From Polyangiaceae bacterium (GTDB taxonomy: Bacteria > Myxococcota_A > Polyangia > Polyangiales > Polyangiaceae): a stretch of 64,000 bases of DNA. The stretch spans positions 1-64,000 of the forward strand of contig JAICQL010000010.1 of the NCBI GenBank assembly GCA_025937895.1. The letters run 5' to 3'. Each line of letters opens with the position of its first letter. Positions within the stretch are counted from its first letter, which is position 1. Under the pieces are notes generated by a model. That model had not been told where the DNA came from. It worked only from the letters and a program-made list of their open reading frames with translations, and searched no databases. The translations under genes and the position numbers were made by a program. Positions 36,319 to 46,313 of the stretch are shown piece by piece.

Positions 36319-38022
36319 GTGAATGAGTCCGCCGTGACACTCTCGGATCACAACGATACAGAGGGCACGCTGCTCGGCCTGCAAGAGCACGGGCGGCCGC
36401 TGGCCGCGCTGGCGGCTCCTGCGCTCAAGTATCAGCCGTTGATGGAGCTGGGCCGCGGCGGCTCGGCGGTGGTGAGCGCGGCGCTGGCGCGCGGCATCGG
36501 CGGCTTCAGCAAGCTGGTCGTGCTCAAGACGATCAAGGAAGAGCTGTGCGCACACCCGGACGCGGTGCGTGCCTCTTTGAACGAGGCGCGGCTGGCCGCA
36601 CGCATGAGCCACCCGAACATCGTGCAGGTGTACGAGGTGTACCAGGAGCGGGGCCTGCCCGTGATCGTGATGGAGTACCTGGATGGCCTCTCGCTCTCGC
36701 GGGTGGCGCGCCAGGGCCAGCACACGCCCGGGCCCCAGCTGCTGCGCGTGATCCTCAGTATCCTGTGCAAGGTGCTGGAGGGCATCCGCTACGCGCACGG
36801 CTTGCGTGACTTTGACGGCAAGCCGCTCGGCATCGTACATCGCGACATCAGCCCGCAGAACGTGATGCTCACCTATGACGGGCAGGTGAAGCTGGTGGAC
36901 TTTGGCACGGCCAAGCTGACCGCGGGCGCCGACAGGCTGTCGCCGCTGTCCGGCATGTTTCGCGGCAAGCTGGGCTACATGCCGCCGGAGCAAGTGTGCG
37001 GTGAGCCCATCGACGGGCGGGTGGATCTGTTCGCGGTGGGGGTGATGCTCTGGGAAGCGGTGGCGGGCAAGCGCCTGTGGGGGGAGCTGCACCAGGCCGG
37101 CATCATCCGCCGGCTGATGGAGCACGACATCCCGCAGCTCTCCGACGAGGTGCCGGGGGTGGATCCGGAGCTCGCGCGCATCTGCTCGCGGGCGCTGGCG
37201 CCGCTGCGCGAGGAGCGCTATCCGGACGCGACTGCGTTCCTGCGCGATCTGGAGCGCTACCTGGACACCGTGGGCGGCAGCGTGTCGGCGCTGGCGCTGG
37301 GGCAGATGGTGCAACACAGCTGCGCCGATCTGAAGCTCGCGCGCGAGGAGGCGCTGCGCGCGGCGCTGGCTCAGCTCGAGCACTGGCAGATGGGCTCGAA
37401 GCCGGATCCCGCCGCAACCTTGCTGCCGCTCGACAGCCCGAGGGACCTGACGTTGCCCGGCTCGAACCGTCCGCGCCGCAGGCGCTGGCTGGGCGGGGCA
37501 GGGGTGCTGGTGGTCTGCTTTCTGACCGGCTTGCTGCTGGCGCGGCCCACGGGGAGGGATGCGGACCCAGTTGCACCAGCGGCGCCCCTGGCCGCCACCG
37601 TCACGTTGGCGGCGCCGGGTGTGACGGCGCGCCCGCCGCTGGTCGTGCCGCACGGCGATGAGCCGAGCGCCGCGGCCGCTGCGCCGTCGAGCGCCGAGCC
37701 TCGGGCCGTGAGCAACGCGGCTGCAAGCAACGCCGCTACGACCGCTGCCGTTGCGAGCGCCGAGCCCGTCGCGCTGGAGCCGGGCGAGCCGGCGCTCGCT
37801 GCGGACGCCCGCGCCGCGCAGCCCCCCCGGCTGGAGAAGAGCAGTCAGCGCCCGCGCCGGGCAGCCACGCGCGCGCCGCGCCGTCCAGCGCCGCGGCGCA
37901 AGGCCAAGCCCGCGTCGTCGGTGGCGGCGCTACCCGCGCGCTGTGATCCGCCGTACGTGATCGACGCGCACGGCATCAAGCGCTTCCGCCGCGACTGCGT
38001 CGGCGCTGGCACGGCAGACTGA
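36319..38022 (+). CDS. Membrane-anchored Ser/Thr protein kinase
   Basis: YQPLMELGRGGSAVVSAALARG..LVVLKTIKEEL, GIVHRDISPQNVMLTYDGQVKLVDFGTAKL; TM WLGGAGVLVVCFLTGLLLA; C-term CDPPYVIDAHGIKRFRRDC. GTG start at 36319 uncertain (ORF opens at 36256). Confidence 0.92.
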   Translation: MNESAVTLSDHNDTEGTLLGLQEHGRPLAALAAPALKYQPLMELGRGGSAVVSAALARGIGGFSKLVVLKTIKEELCAHPDAVRASLNEARLAARMSHPNIVQVYEVYQERGLPVIVMEYLDGLSLSRVARQGQHTPGPQLLRVILSILCKVLEGIRYAHGLRDFDGKPLGIVHRDISPQNVMLTYDGQVKLVDFGTAKLTAGADRLSPLSGMFRGKLGYMPPEQVCGEPIDGRVDLFAVGVMLWEAVAGKRLWGELHQAGIIRRLMEHDIPQLSDEVPGVDPELARICSRALAPLREERYPDATAFLRDLERYLDTVGGSVSALALGQMVQHSCADLKLAREEALRAALAQLEHWQMGSKPDPAATLLPLDSPRDLTLPGSNRPRRRRWLGGAGVLVVCFLTGLLLARPTGRDADPVAPAAPLAATVTLAAPGVTARPPLVVPHGDEPSAAAAAPSSAEPRAVSNAAASNAATTAAVASAEPVALEPGEPALAADARAAQPPRLEKSSQRPRRAATRAPRRPAPRRKAKPASSVAALPARCDPPYVIDAHGIKRFRRDCVGAGTAD

Positions 38023-38025
38023 GGC

Positions 38026-41000
38026 TCAGCTGCGCGCTGCGCCCTCGGCCTTGCGCGCCCGCCACACACCCTCTGCGCTGAAGCGCCGCCAGGCCCACTG
38101 CAGCCAGCCCACCAGGCTCTGGGCGAGCCAGAGCGCCCAGAGCAGCATCACGCCGCGCCAGACCCAGAGCGAGACGGTGAGCACCCAGGCCTCGGGCAGG
38201 GTGCCGGTGGTGCGATCGACGTACCAGCGCAGCATCCGTTCGGAGCTGCCGGCGCCGGACACGGCCATGTCCGGCGTGTTCAGCAAGCTGTCGTACACGG
38301 CCGCGAACAGGCAGACCAGGAAAGCCAGGGTGTAGCCGAGCAGCAGCAGCTGACGTGCGTTGAACCAGAGCGGGCGCTCGGGCCGCTCGAAGTCCTGAAA
38401 GGCCATCACGAAGAACCAGGCCAGCACCAGCCCCGCCACGGGCAGCGGCACCTGGGTGAGGCCCAGCGCGAGCAACGCCCACTGCCACGTGCGCAGCGGG
38501 CTGCGCGGCACGCGCGAGAGGAGCGGGGCCAGCAGCAAGATGAGCACGAGGTGGCCCCAGTACAGGATCGCGGGCCCCCAGCTGGGCCCGCCCGCGGCGA
38601 GCAGCCAGCGCTCGTCGGGCAGGTGCACGCTGACCTCGGCGTTGATCAGCTCCGTGCCGAGCTGCACGCGCGGTGTGCGAAACAGCGCCGTCATGCCGCC
38701 GGGCGCCTGCCAGCCCGCGTGCAAGGTGTGTGGCCCGGGCGCGAGCACCAGCTCCAGCTGCGAGCCGGTCTGCCGGATCGGCTCGCTCCTGCCATCGATA
38801 TTCAGCTGATCGAGCTGGCTGCCTTCCGGTAGCAGCAGGGCGTAGCGGCTCTGAGCGCTGGCGCGCAACGAGACGTGCAGCTCTGCGCGCAGCAAGCGGG
38901 TGCCGGGGTGAAGCTCGAGCCGGGCGCTGTCGATGGTGGCCGTCTGGCCGCTGGCGGCGGCAGGGCGGACCACCTCGACCCGCAGTGTCTCACCGGGCCA
39001 GGGCGCAAACACCGGCTCCCAGCTGCCCTGGCTCGCGTGCTGGATGGGCGCGAGCTCGCGCGGCCCGCAGCGGAAGATGGGGCCGCAGCGCAGCACCCAG
39101 CGCTCGCTATAGCTACCCGACCTCGCCGCGGTCAACGCCAGCTCGGGGCGTGGCTCGAGCACGCTCTCGAAGCGTACGCTCTCGGTGTCACCCGCGAGCC
39201 GCAAGGTGGCCGTGCCGTCTTCGACGGACACCCCGGCGCTGGTGACCCGCTCGCCAGGCAACAGCGGCACCTGCGCCACGATCAGCGAGCCCACGGGGCT
39301 CACGCGCCGCAGCTCCGTGCTGAGGGTCCAGGTCACGCCCAGCTGGAAGGTGCGGGTCAGCTGCGACCAGCTGGGCAGCGCGTTCGATACCTCCTCGCCG
39401 GTGCCGGTGCTCTCGCCCGCAGCCGGCAGCGGCCGTATCAAGCCGAGCGAGCCCTCGATCTGGCCGCTCTCGGACAGGCCGCTCACCTCCCAGCCGGGTG
39501 CGTCGACGCTGACCCAGCGCGCGCGGGTGCCCGGATCGAGCGTCAGCTGGCGGCCCGTGATCGGACCGCGTGCGGACACGCCGTGTACCCCGGGCTCGAG
39601 CCGTAGATACAGGTAGCCGTCCTCGCCGAGCAGCAGCGCGCTGGCGGCTCGACCATCCACCTCCACCGTGGCGGGCAGCCAGCGCGCCACGGGCCCCGGC
39701 AGCTGCAGCGCAGTACGCTGCGCGGCGTGCACCTCGGCACTCATGCGCAGCTCGCGGTCGCTGGCCTGGAGCGTCAGGCGCGGCAGCTCGAGACAGACAC
39801 CTTCACAGGCCGCTGGCGGCCGGATGCGCTCGCCGAGCTGCTCCAGTAGCTCGGCGCTGGGGATGTCGGCGCGCGCCGGGGTGGCCTCGAGCAAGCTCGC
39901 GAACAGCAGGGCCAGCGCCGTTGCGCTCGCCAGCGGCGGGCGGGAATGGTTGGCAGCGGGCGGGCCGCGCCAGCCCCGCCAGATCTGGCGCAGCGCCCAG
40001 AACGCGAGCAGCCCCACGAGCGCGATGCGCAACAGCGAGAGGGCCGCCATCACGCCCGGCGAGAGCAGATACAGGTGCAGCGAGTGCGTGTGCTCCACCG
40101 GCCCGGACCAGCCCAGCCGCCAGCTGCGCCAGTGCCAGTTGGGCACGCCGGGGCCGGTCTGGATCTGTGCGTTGGGGTCTTGCTCGAGCAGCGGGCTGCG
40201 GCTCTTCTCCTCGGCGAGATAACCGTCCGTGTCTGCGGTGCCGAGCGCGCTCTGCAGCACACCCGCGGCGACGCCCTCGCCGCGCCTCGGAGCGTCCGGG
40301 GCGGGCGCACCGGCTGGCGCTGCCACTTCCACTTCCCTCTCTGGTGCACTGCTCTTGGCCAGGTCAGCCACGTCGAAGATCTGCTCCGAGCTGCTCACCT
40401 GCGGGTACAGCGCCGCGCGCACCTGGGTCACCGCAAAGCTGAGCACGATGCCCAGCAGCACCAGGCTGGCCAGCAAGGTCAGCCCGCGCAGCCACTGGCG
40501 GAAGCGCCCCGCGGGCAGCCCTCTGAGCAGGGCGATACACAGCAGCAGCACCATCCAGATGAAGTGCGGCGCGTGTGGCTCGCCATGGCTGAGCAGCAAT
40601 CCGGCGAGCGCCAGTGCGCCCCAGGCCCAGCGCTCCAGCTTGGCCACGGCCACCGCCACGACCAGCACGAAGAACAGCGCGAACAGATCCCAGCGCGAAA
40701 GCCAGCTCTGCCAGACGCTGTCCGCGCCGCTCACCGCCAGGAGCTGCCAGCCCGGTGGCAGATGCAGGCTCGTGCCCAGCTGCTCGACATCCTCCGACCA
40801 GGCCACGGCCGGCAGTGTGCTGCGCGCGTCGTTCAGGCGCCACTCCGCGCTCAGATCCAGCGAGCCCTGGCGCAGCTCCACTCCGCGCGCGGCGCTCGCG
40901 GGGTGCACGGTGATCAGCTGATCCACGCCGTTCACCCGGGCGTGCCCGAGCTCGCCCTGCAGCAAGTCCAGGCGCCACGTGCGATCCATCGAGCCCGTCA

Positions 41001-42159
41001 GGCGATCGCGCACCGTGTAGCCCTGCCCGTCGAGATCGAGCCACAGCTCGCGCTCGAGCGACAGGCGATTGGGCTGTGGTTGCGGCTGCCCGCGGCGCAG
41101 GGTGTGAAACACCAGCTCGCCACCGGCGCCGAGCTGGTAAGCGGCCAGGTTACGCCAGGGGGGCGGCAAGTTGGTGCGCTGCGGATCGATGCTGGGCGCG
41201 CCGCTGAGCTCGAGCTGACGCTGCTCCCCATGCGGCACGAACACCCAGATCTCGTGCTGCGGACCCGGCGGCGGGTGGCGGGGTGCGCTCAGGCGCTCCG
41301 GCGGGGTGGGGTACAGCGCGCGCAGCTGGAGCTCGTGGCGCCCCGGATACACCTGCAGGCGCAGCTCGCCGCTGGGCTCGAGCCGCGCCGGCAGCTGCGA
41401 CACCAGCTCGACGGGCAAGGAGCCCGCGAGCAGCACGCTGGGCAGGCGCAGCTCGCGGCTGCGCCCCGACACCTGCAGCACCAGCAGCGTCTGCACGCTG
41501 AACGGCAGCTCATCCTCCAGCCTGCGGAACACCTCCAGGGTCAGGCTCTCCAGCTCTGACCCGGCCGCTTGCTCGCTCTTCAGCCACACGCGCTCCGCAT
41601 CCCGCCGGGGCTGCGCCACGGCCTTGCCCGTCACGGACAGTTGCAGCAGGGCAATGCGCGCCGGTACCTGCAGCGTCTCTGGCATCTGCCGCCAGGCAAA
41701 GCGCCCCTCGATGCTGTGCTGGCCCGGTGCCAGGGTGACCACGGGCGCCTGTGGCGAGCCCGGCGCGGTCTCCTGCATCACCAGCGCGGGCTTGCCACTG
41801 GCCTTCACGTCCTGCGGCCACTGCCCCTCGCCGCCGGGCAGAGGCACGCGGCCGTGCTGATCGAGCTGCACCTGCAGGCGGAAGCTACCGCCGCTCTCGC
41901 TCAGCTCCAGCTGCAGACGGCCGGGCCACACGCAGGCAGGTTGCTCTGCCAGCTTCGGGCAGAGCCGGTCGCCGCGCTCCTCCAGCACCCATGGTACCCA
42001 GGGTACGAGCGGCGCCGGTACGTCGCCGCGGTCCAGCGCCGCAGCAGGCCCCACCCACAGCAACAGCACGCCCAGCAGCAACGGCACGCCCAGCAGCAAG
42101 GCGGACCACGTGCGCACGGTGCCGCGATGACCCACCTCGAGCGATCTCCGGAGCAGCAT
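38026..42159 (-). CDS. Very large (1377 aa) exported membrane protein of unknown function
   Basis: Signal-like N-term LLLGVPLLLGVLLLWVGPAAALDRG; TM clusters in the middle and at the C-terminus; beta-rich repeats. Confidence 0.82.
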   Translation of the reverse strand: MLLRRSLEVGHRGTVRTWSALLLGVPLLLGVLLLWVGPAAALDRGDVPAPLVPWVPWVLEERGDRLCPKLAEQPACVWPGRLQLELSESGGSFRLQVQLDQHGRVPLPGGEGQWPQDVKASGKPALVMQETAPGSPQAPVVTLAPGQHSIEGRFAWRQMPETLQVPARIALLQLSVTGKAVAQPRRDAERVWLKSEQAAGSELESLTLEVFRRLEDELPFSVQTLLVLQVSGRSRELRLPSVLLAGSLPVELVSQLPARLEPSGELRLQVYPGRHELQLRALYPTPPERLSAPRHPPPGPQHEIWVFVPHGEQRQLELSGAPSIDPQRTNLPPPWRNLAAYQLGAGGELVFHTLRRGQPQPQPNRLSLERELWLDLDGQGYTVRDRLTGSMDRTWRLDLLQGELGHARVNGVDQLITVHPASAARGVELRQGSLDLSAEWRLNDARSTLPAVAWSEDVEQLGTSLHLPPGWQLLAVSGADSVWQSWLSRWDLFALFFVLVVAVAVAKLERWAWGALALAGLLLSHGEPHAPHFIWMVLLLCIALLRGLPAGRFRQWLRGLTLLASLVLLGIVLSFAVTQVRAALYPQVSSSEQIFDVADLAKSSAPEREVEVAAPAGAPAPDAPRRGEGVAAGVLQSALGTADTDGYLAEEKSRSPLLEQDPNAQIQTGPGVPNWHWRSWRLGWSGPVEHTHSLHLYLLSPGVMAALSLLRIALVGLLAFWALRQIWRGWRGPPAANHSRPPLASATALALLFASLLEATPARADIPSAELLEQLGERIRPPAACEGVCLELPRLTLQASDRELRMSAEVHAAQRTALQLPGPVARWLPATVEVDGRAASALLLGEDGYLYLRLEPGVHGVSARGPITGRQLTLDPGTRARWVSVDAPGWEVSGLSESGQIEGSLGLIRPLPAAGESTGTGEEVSNALPSWSQLTRTFQLGVTWTLSTELRRVSPVGSLIVAQVPLLPGERVTSAGVSVEDGTATLRLAGDTESVRFESVLEPRPELALTAARSGSYSERWVLRCGPIFRCGPRELAPIQHASQGSWEPVFAPWPGETLRVEVVRPAAASGQTATIDSARLELHPGTRLLRAELHVSLRASAQSRYALLLPEGSQLDQLNIDGRSEPIRQTGSQLELVLAPGPHTLHAGWQAPGGMTALFRTPRVQLGTELINAEVSVHLPDERWLLAAGGPSWGPAILYWGHLVLILLLAPLLSRVPRSPLRTWQWALLALGLTQVPLPVAGLVLAWFFVMAFQDFERPERPLWFNARQLLLLGYTLAFLVCLFAAVYDSLLNTPDMAVSGAGSSERMLRWYVDRTTGTLPEAWVLTVSLWVWRGVMLLWALWLAQSLVGWLQWAWRRFSAEGVWRARKAEGAARS

Positions 42160-42295
42160 GCTCGTGGCGTATCACGACGCTGGCTGCAAGGAGTGCACGC
42201 GCCGCGGCGCTCGCGCAGAACCGTGGCACACCCTACGACATCGTAACCCGCTGGGCCGCTTCAGCGTGAACGCGACGAGGTGCGCGCCAGCGCGC

Positions 42296-43171
42296 TCAGC
42301 CGTTGCCGTTGCAGGAGGCGTTCTCGCTGGGCTTACCTTTGCTGGCGGCGTGGCCGCTGACGTTGCCGCGACAAGCTGTGCCGTTGCTCTCGGAGCTGCT
42401 GGATGAGCCCGCGTCCGTGGCCGTGCCTGCGCCGGAGAGGGTCACGGCGCGCAGGCTCGCGTCATCCACCAGCAGGTTCTTGAAGGCGGGCGGCCCCTCC
42501 ACGTACAGGGTGAGGCCCTCCAGCGCCGTAGCGCACGGCGGCACGAAGAAGCCGGAGGTGAGCTGCAGCCACTCCGTGCCCACCACGCGCGTGGCCAGAC
42601 GCGCATACGTGCTCTGGCCGCTGCACACGGACTTGAGGGTCAGCATCACCATCTGCGTGTCGAGCTCGTTGCGCACCCAGAGCGAGACGGCATATGCTCG
42701 CTCGGCCTCGATGAGCGCGGTGATGTCGTAGGCGGGGCCGTCCCAGGTCGCTGCGCGGTTGGTGGACAGGATGGCACGGCTGCCTCCGTGCGCATCCACC
42801 ACGTCGAAGATGCGCGAGGGGCCAAGGCCGAACCAGCCCTCGTGGCCCTGCTCGAAGCCGGGGTTGGGCAGCAGCTCGCCACTGAGCTCCGGGATGCCAT
42901 CGCCCGGGTCGCTGTCGCTCGGCACGAGCGCGTGGCTGGGTGGCGCCAGCTGCGTGGCTGTGCCGGCATCGAGCTCGAGCGCATCCGGACGCAGTGGAAC
43001 GTCCAGCGGCGGCTCCGCGCTCGCGTCGGGCTCCTGCCGCACCAGGGCGTTGCCCGCGCCCAGACGATCGAGGCTATCGACGGCGCAGCCCGCGCCCAGC
43101 CCCAGCGCGCACAGCGCAGCCAGGCTGCGTCCGCCGCCGAGCAGGCAGCGCGCCCCGAGCCTCGTTAACAC
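42296..43171 (-). CDS. Lipoprotein with carbohydrate-binding (CBM4_9-like) domain
   Basis: LCALGLGAGCAVDS lipobox; GELLPNPGFEQGHEGWFGLGPSRIF...YDITALIEAERAYAVSLWVRNELDTQMVMLTLKSVC. Confidence 0.78.
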   Translation of the reverse strand: MLTRLGARCLLGGGRSLAALCALGLGAGCAVDSLDRLGAGNALVRQEPDASAEPPLDVPLRPDALELDAGTATQLAPPSHALVPSDSDPGDGIPELSGELLPNPGFEQGHEGWFGLGPSRIFDVVDAHGGSRAILSTNRAATWDGPAYDITALIEAERAYAVSLWVRNELDTQMVMLTLKSVCSGQSTYARLATRVVGTEWLQLTSGFFVPPCATALEGLTLYVEGPPAFKNLLVDDASLRAVTLSGAGTATDAGSSSSSESNGTACRGNVSGHAASKGKPSENASCNGNG

Positions 43172-43455
43172 TCATTTACTATGACGTGCAGAGCTTGCGA
43201 TGCAACGCGCTCTGCAGCCCGCTCCTGGTGAGACAAATCAGGTGCAACAGCGAGAGCAGTGCGAGCAAGCTGAGTGGCTCTGCGGGGGGCACGGTGCGCA
43301 CGGCTCACCTCCGCGCACTGCTGGGCGGCACCGCTCGTGCTGATCCGTACACCCTGGAATGCGCCCTGGCCGGGGAGCCAGGCGGTGTGGAGAAGCGGTT
43401 CTGGGCACTTTTGGCGCTATTGCGGGCCGCGGCCCTTCGAGTAGCCTCCGCGCCG

Positions 43456-44700
43456 ATGAAACCCCAGTCCAGCAACGCCGAGCGTCGCGTCCACGTGCGT
43501 CGGGTCGATGAGTGTGACACCGTCGACGAGCTGATCCGCCACTGCTTTCCGGCGTTTGGCGGCGCGTTCCTGCGGCGCATCTACACCATTCTGGATCGCG
43601 CGATCGGGCTGGGCTGCCCGCTCACCATCGCCGTGTCGGGTCCGGTCACGGTCTCGGGGCAACACCAGGCGTGGCTCATCCCACTGCTGGAGACGGGCTG
43701 GGTGGCGTACGTCTCCACCACCGACGCTGCCTGTTACCATGATGGCCACCGTAGCCTGAATGCACACCGTGACCCGATCTTCGAGGTGCCGATCTGGGGC
43801 GACGACGCGGCGCTGCGGGACGAGCGCACGATCCGCGTCACCGACATGGCCTTCGACGAGGACGTGCTGCTGGATCAGGACAAGTTCATCAGCGCCATGC
43901 TGCAGCGCCCGGAGTTCCAGCGCAGCATGACGGGTACGGAGCTGCGCAACCGCATGGGCGCGTTCTACGCCGAGCAGGAGCGGCACAACGGCGTGAGCCC
44001 CGGCCTGCTCTCCACCTGTCAGCGCCTGGCCATCCCGATCCTGGTGGGCGCGCCCGCCGACGGCAGCGTGTTCCTCAACTCGGTGAAGCTGTGGGCCATG
44101 CAGCGCGCGGGCATCCTGCCCAGCTATCAGTTCTCGCTCGATCTGCACGCAGAGGTGTTCGAGGCCTGCGCCTACCATCGCTGGGGGCTCTTCGATCAGG
44201 AGCCGCATGCCCTGGCCACCCTGATCCTGGGCGGCGGCGTGCCCAAGAACTTCAACCTGCAGCCGGAGCCCGCGCTGGGGCAGATTCTCGGCATCCCCAA
44301 CGTGCGCGGCTACAACTTTGACGTGCAGATCGTCACCGCGCCGGTCACGGACGGCTCGCTCTCATCCTGCCCGCCTGCAGAGGCGGTGACCTGGGGCAAG
44401 GTCGACAAGGATACCTACCAGCAAGCGACCGAGAGCATGCAGGCAGACTACTCCACCTTGATGCCGTTCATCGTCAAGGCGCTGCTCGATCGCCGCAAGC
44501 ACTACCAGAAGCTGGCCGAGCAGGAGGGCCTGGAGGCACTGTGTGCGCGCGAGCCGCAGGCCCGGGGTTATCTGCGGCCGGCGCAGGGCTATCGCCTGTT
44601 CGAGCAGCGCGAGCAGCTGGTGACGCGACTGGTGGAAGACGTGCGCCTCAATCGCGAGTGGCTCGAGGACTCGCTGGCGTACGGCCTGGCGCGCGCCTGA
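43456..44700 (+). CDS. Deoxyhypusine synthase family protein
   Basis: GGAFLRRIYTILDRAIGLGCPLTIAVSGPVTVSGQHQAWLIPLLETGWVAYVSTTDAACYHDGHR...PPAEAVTWGKVDKDT (catalytic-type WGK). Confidence 0.88.
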   Translation: MKPQSSNAERRVHVRRVDECDTVDELIRHCFPAFGGAFLRRIYTILDRAIGLGCPLTIAVSGPVTVSGQHQAWLIPLLETGWVAYVSTTDAACYHDGHRSLNAHRDPIFEVPIWGDDAALRDERTIRVTDMAFDEDVLLDQDKFISAMLQRPEFQRSMTGTELRNRMGAFYAEQERHNGVSPGLLSTCQRLAIPILVGAPADGSVFLNSVKLWAMQRAGILPSYQFSLDLHAEVFEACAYHRWGLFDQEPHALATLILGGGVPKNFNLQPEPALGQILGIPNVRGYNFDVQIVTAPVTDGSLSSCPPAEAVTWGKVDKDTYQQATESMQADYSTLMPFIVKALLDRRKHYQKLAEQEGLEALCAREPQARGYLRPAQGYRLFEQREQLVTRLVEDVRLNREWLEDSLAYGLARA

Positions 44701-44742
44701 GCCCCGCCTCCGCTCGCTCGTGAGCCCCGCCTCAGCTCCTGA

Positions 44743-46113
44743 ATGTCGTCCACTCGCCCCGTGCTCGAGAAGAGCCTCTGGAGCCTGGCCTGGCCGCTGT
44801 TCTGGAGCCTGCTGCTCAGCTTCGCGCTCAACTTCGTCGATGCGTTCTTCCTGAGCCGCGTCTCCGATCGCGCCGCGGCTGCGGTGGGCGCGCTGCTGCC
44901 CGTGCTGAGCCTGACGGTGATGGTCTTTTCACCGGTGTCGCAGGCGGGCGCTAGCGTGGCCAGCCAGTTGCTGGGTGCCGGCCGCAAGGGCGACGTGCCC
45001 GCCACCTATGTGGCGCTGATCGGCCTGGACGCCGCCATGGGTCTGGCGGCTAGCGCGTGCTTCCTGGTGCTCGGCTCCTTCATCCCGCGCTGGCTCGGGC
45101 TGGAGGGCGGCATGGCGGAAGACGCCGCCACCTACCTGCGCATCGTGGGTGGTGGCCAGGTGCGCAAGGCCGTCCAGATCGGCTTCACCAACATCCTCAA
45201 CTCGCGCGGCGACACGCGCTGGGTGATGGCAGAGGCGCTGCTGACCAACGTCTTCCACATCTTCAGCAATTTCGCCTTCCTGCACTTCTTGCCGGAGTGG
45301 GGCGTACGCGGCATCGCCTGCTCCACCTTGCTCTCCCTGCTGGTGGGCATGAGCTTCACCATGCTGGTGGTGCGCTTTCACCTTGGGGTGAGCTTGCCCT
45401 GGGACACGCCGCGGGCGGTGCTGTGGGAGCGGCTGCGGCCCATCCTGCGCATCGGTCTGCCCGGCGCGGCCGAGCCGATGAGCTTTCAGGGGGCGCAGCT
45501 GGTGGTGAACACGTTCCTGATCGGGCTCGGCACGCGGGTGCTGGCTGCGCGCGTGTACGCCATGAATTTCTTCCTCATGACCACGATCTTGTGGAGCGTG
45601 GCGCTGGGCATCGCCACCCAGATCGCCATCGCCCACCGCGTGGGTGCTGCGCTGTACGAGGACGCGCAGCGCATGCTCGTGCGCTCGCTGCAGATCGCGA
45701 TCGCCGGCAACGTGCTGCTCTGCGCACTGCTCGCCCTGGTGCACCCCTGGTTGCTGCGCCTGCTCACGGATGACGCCGCCATCATTGCCGTGGCACACCC
45801 CGTGTTCTGGATCGCCCCGCTGGTGGAGGCGGGCCGCGCCGCGAACATCGTGGCCGGCGGCGCGCTGCGCTCCTGCGGTGACGCACGCTATACCGCCGTG
45901 CGGGGCTCGCTGCTCATGTGGCTGGTGGGGGTGCCCGCCGCGTACGTGCTGAGCACCACGCTAGGCCTCGGGCTGTCGGGCATCTGGCTCGCGATGGGTC
46001 TGGACGAAGGCGTGCGCGGCGTCATGAATTACCTGCGCTGGCGTTCCGGGCACTGGCGCAGTCAGCGCGTGGTCGCGCCCCTGACGGCGCAGGCGGACCC
46101 CGCCGGAGCCTGA
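44743..46113 (+). CDS. MATE-family efflux transporter
   Basis: SLAWPLFWSLLLSFALNFVDAFFLSRVSDRAAAAVGALLPVLSL...; 12-TM pattern. Confidence 0.9.
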   Translation: MSSTRPVLEKSLWSLAWPLFWSLLLSFALNFVDAFFLSRVSDRAAAAVGALLPVLSLTVMVFSPVSQAGASVASQLLGAGRKGDVPATYVALIGLDAAMGLAASACFLVLGSFIPRWLGLEGGMAEDAATYLRIVGGGQVRKAVQIGFTNILNSRGDTRWVMAEALLTNVFHIFSNFAFLHFLPEWGVRGIACSTLLSLLVGMSFTMLVVRFHLGVSLPWDTPRAVLWERLRPILRIGLPGAAEPMSFQGAQLVVNTFLIGLGTRVLAARVYAMNFFLMTTILWSVALGIATQIAIAHRVGAALYEDAQRMLVRSLQIAIAGNVLLCALLALVHPWLLRLLTDDAAIIAVAHPVFWIAPLVEAGRAANIVAGGALRSCGDARYTAVRGSLLMWLVGVPAAYVLSTTLGLGLSGIWLAMGLDEGVRGVMNYLRWRSGHWRSQRVVAPLTAQADPAGA

Positions 46114-46313
46114 CAGCAATAACAGTCCAGAATTACTGCTTCTTTCGCTCATGTGTGGCACGCGACTGGCAGCCGCACGGCGCTGGATGGCCGCCTCATC
46201 GCCGGGGAGGGCAGGGCCCCTGCAGCTGAAGTGTCCCGGCGCGGGCCTGCGTTCCCGCGTCGGACGCGCCAAAGGCGTACCCGCGCGCCCGCGCCTGGAT
46301 TAGCTTCACGCCC

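Noticed and set aside
39946-41559. 537-aa plus-strand ORF
   Set aside because: Shadow of the 1377-aa membrane protein.
43401-43418. Possible second sigma-54 site upstream of the deoxyhypusine-synthase-like gene
   Set aside because: GG-N10-GC spacing exists but the -12 element (GCGC) and the first base deviate too far from consensus.
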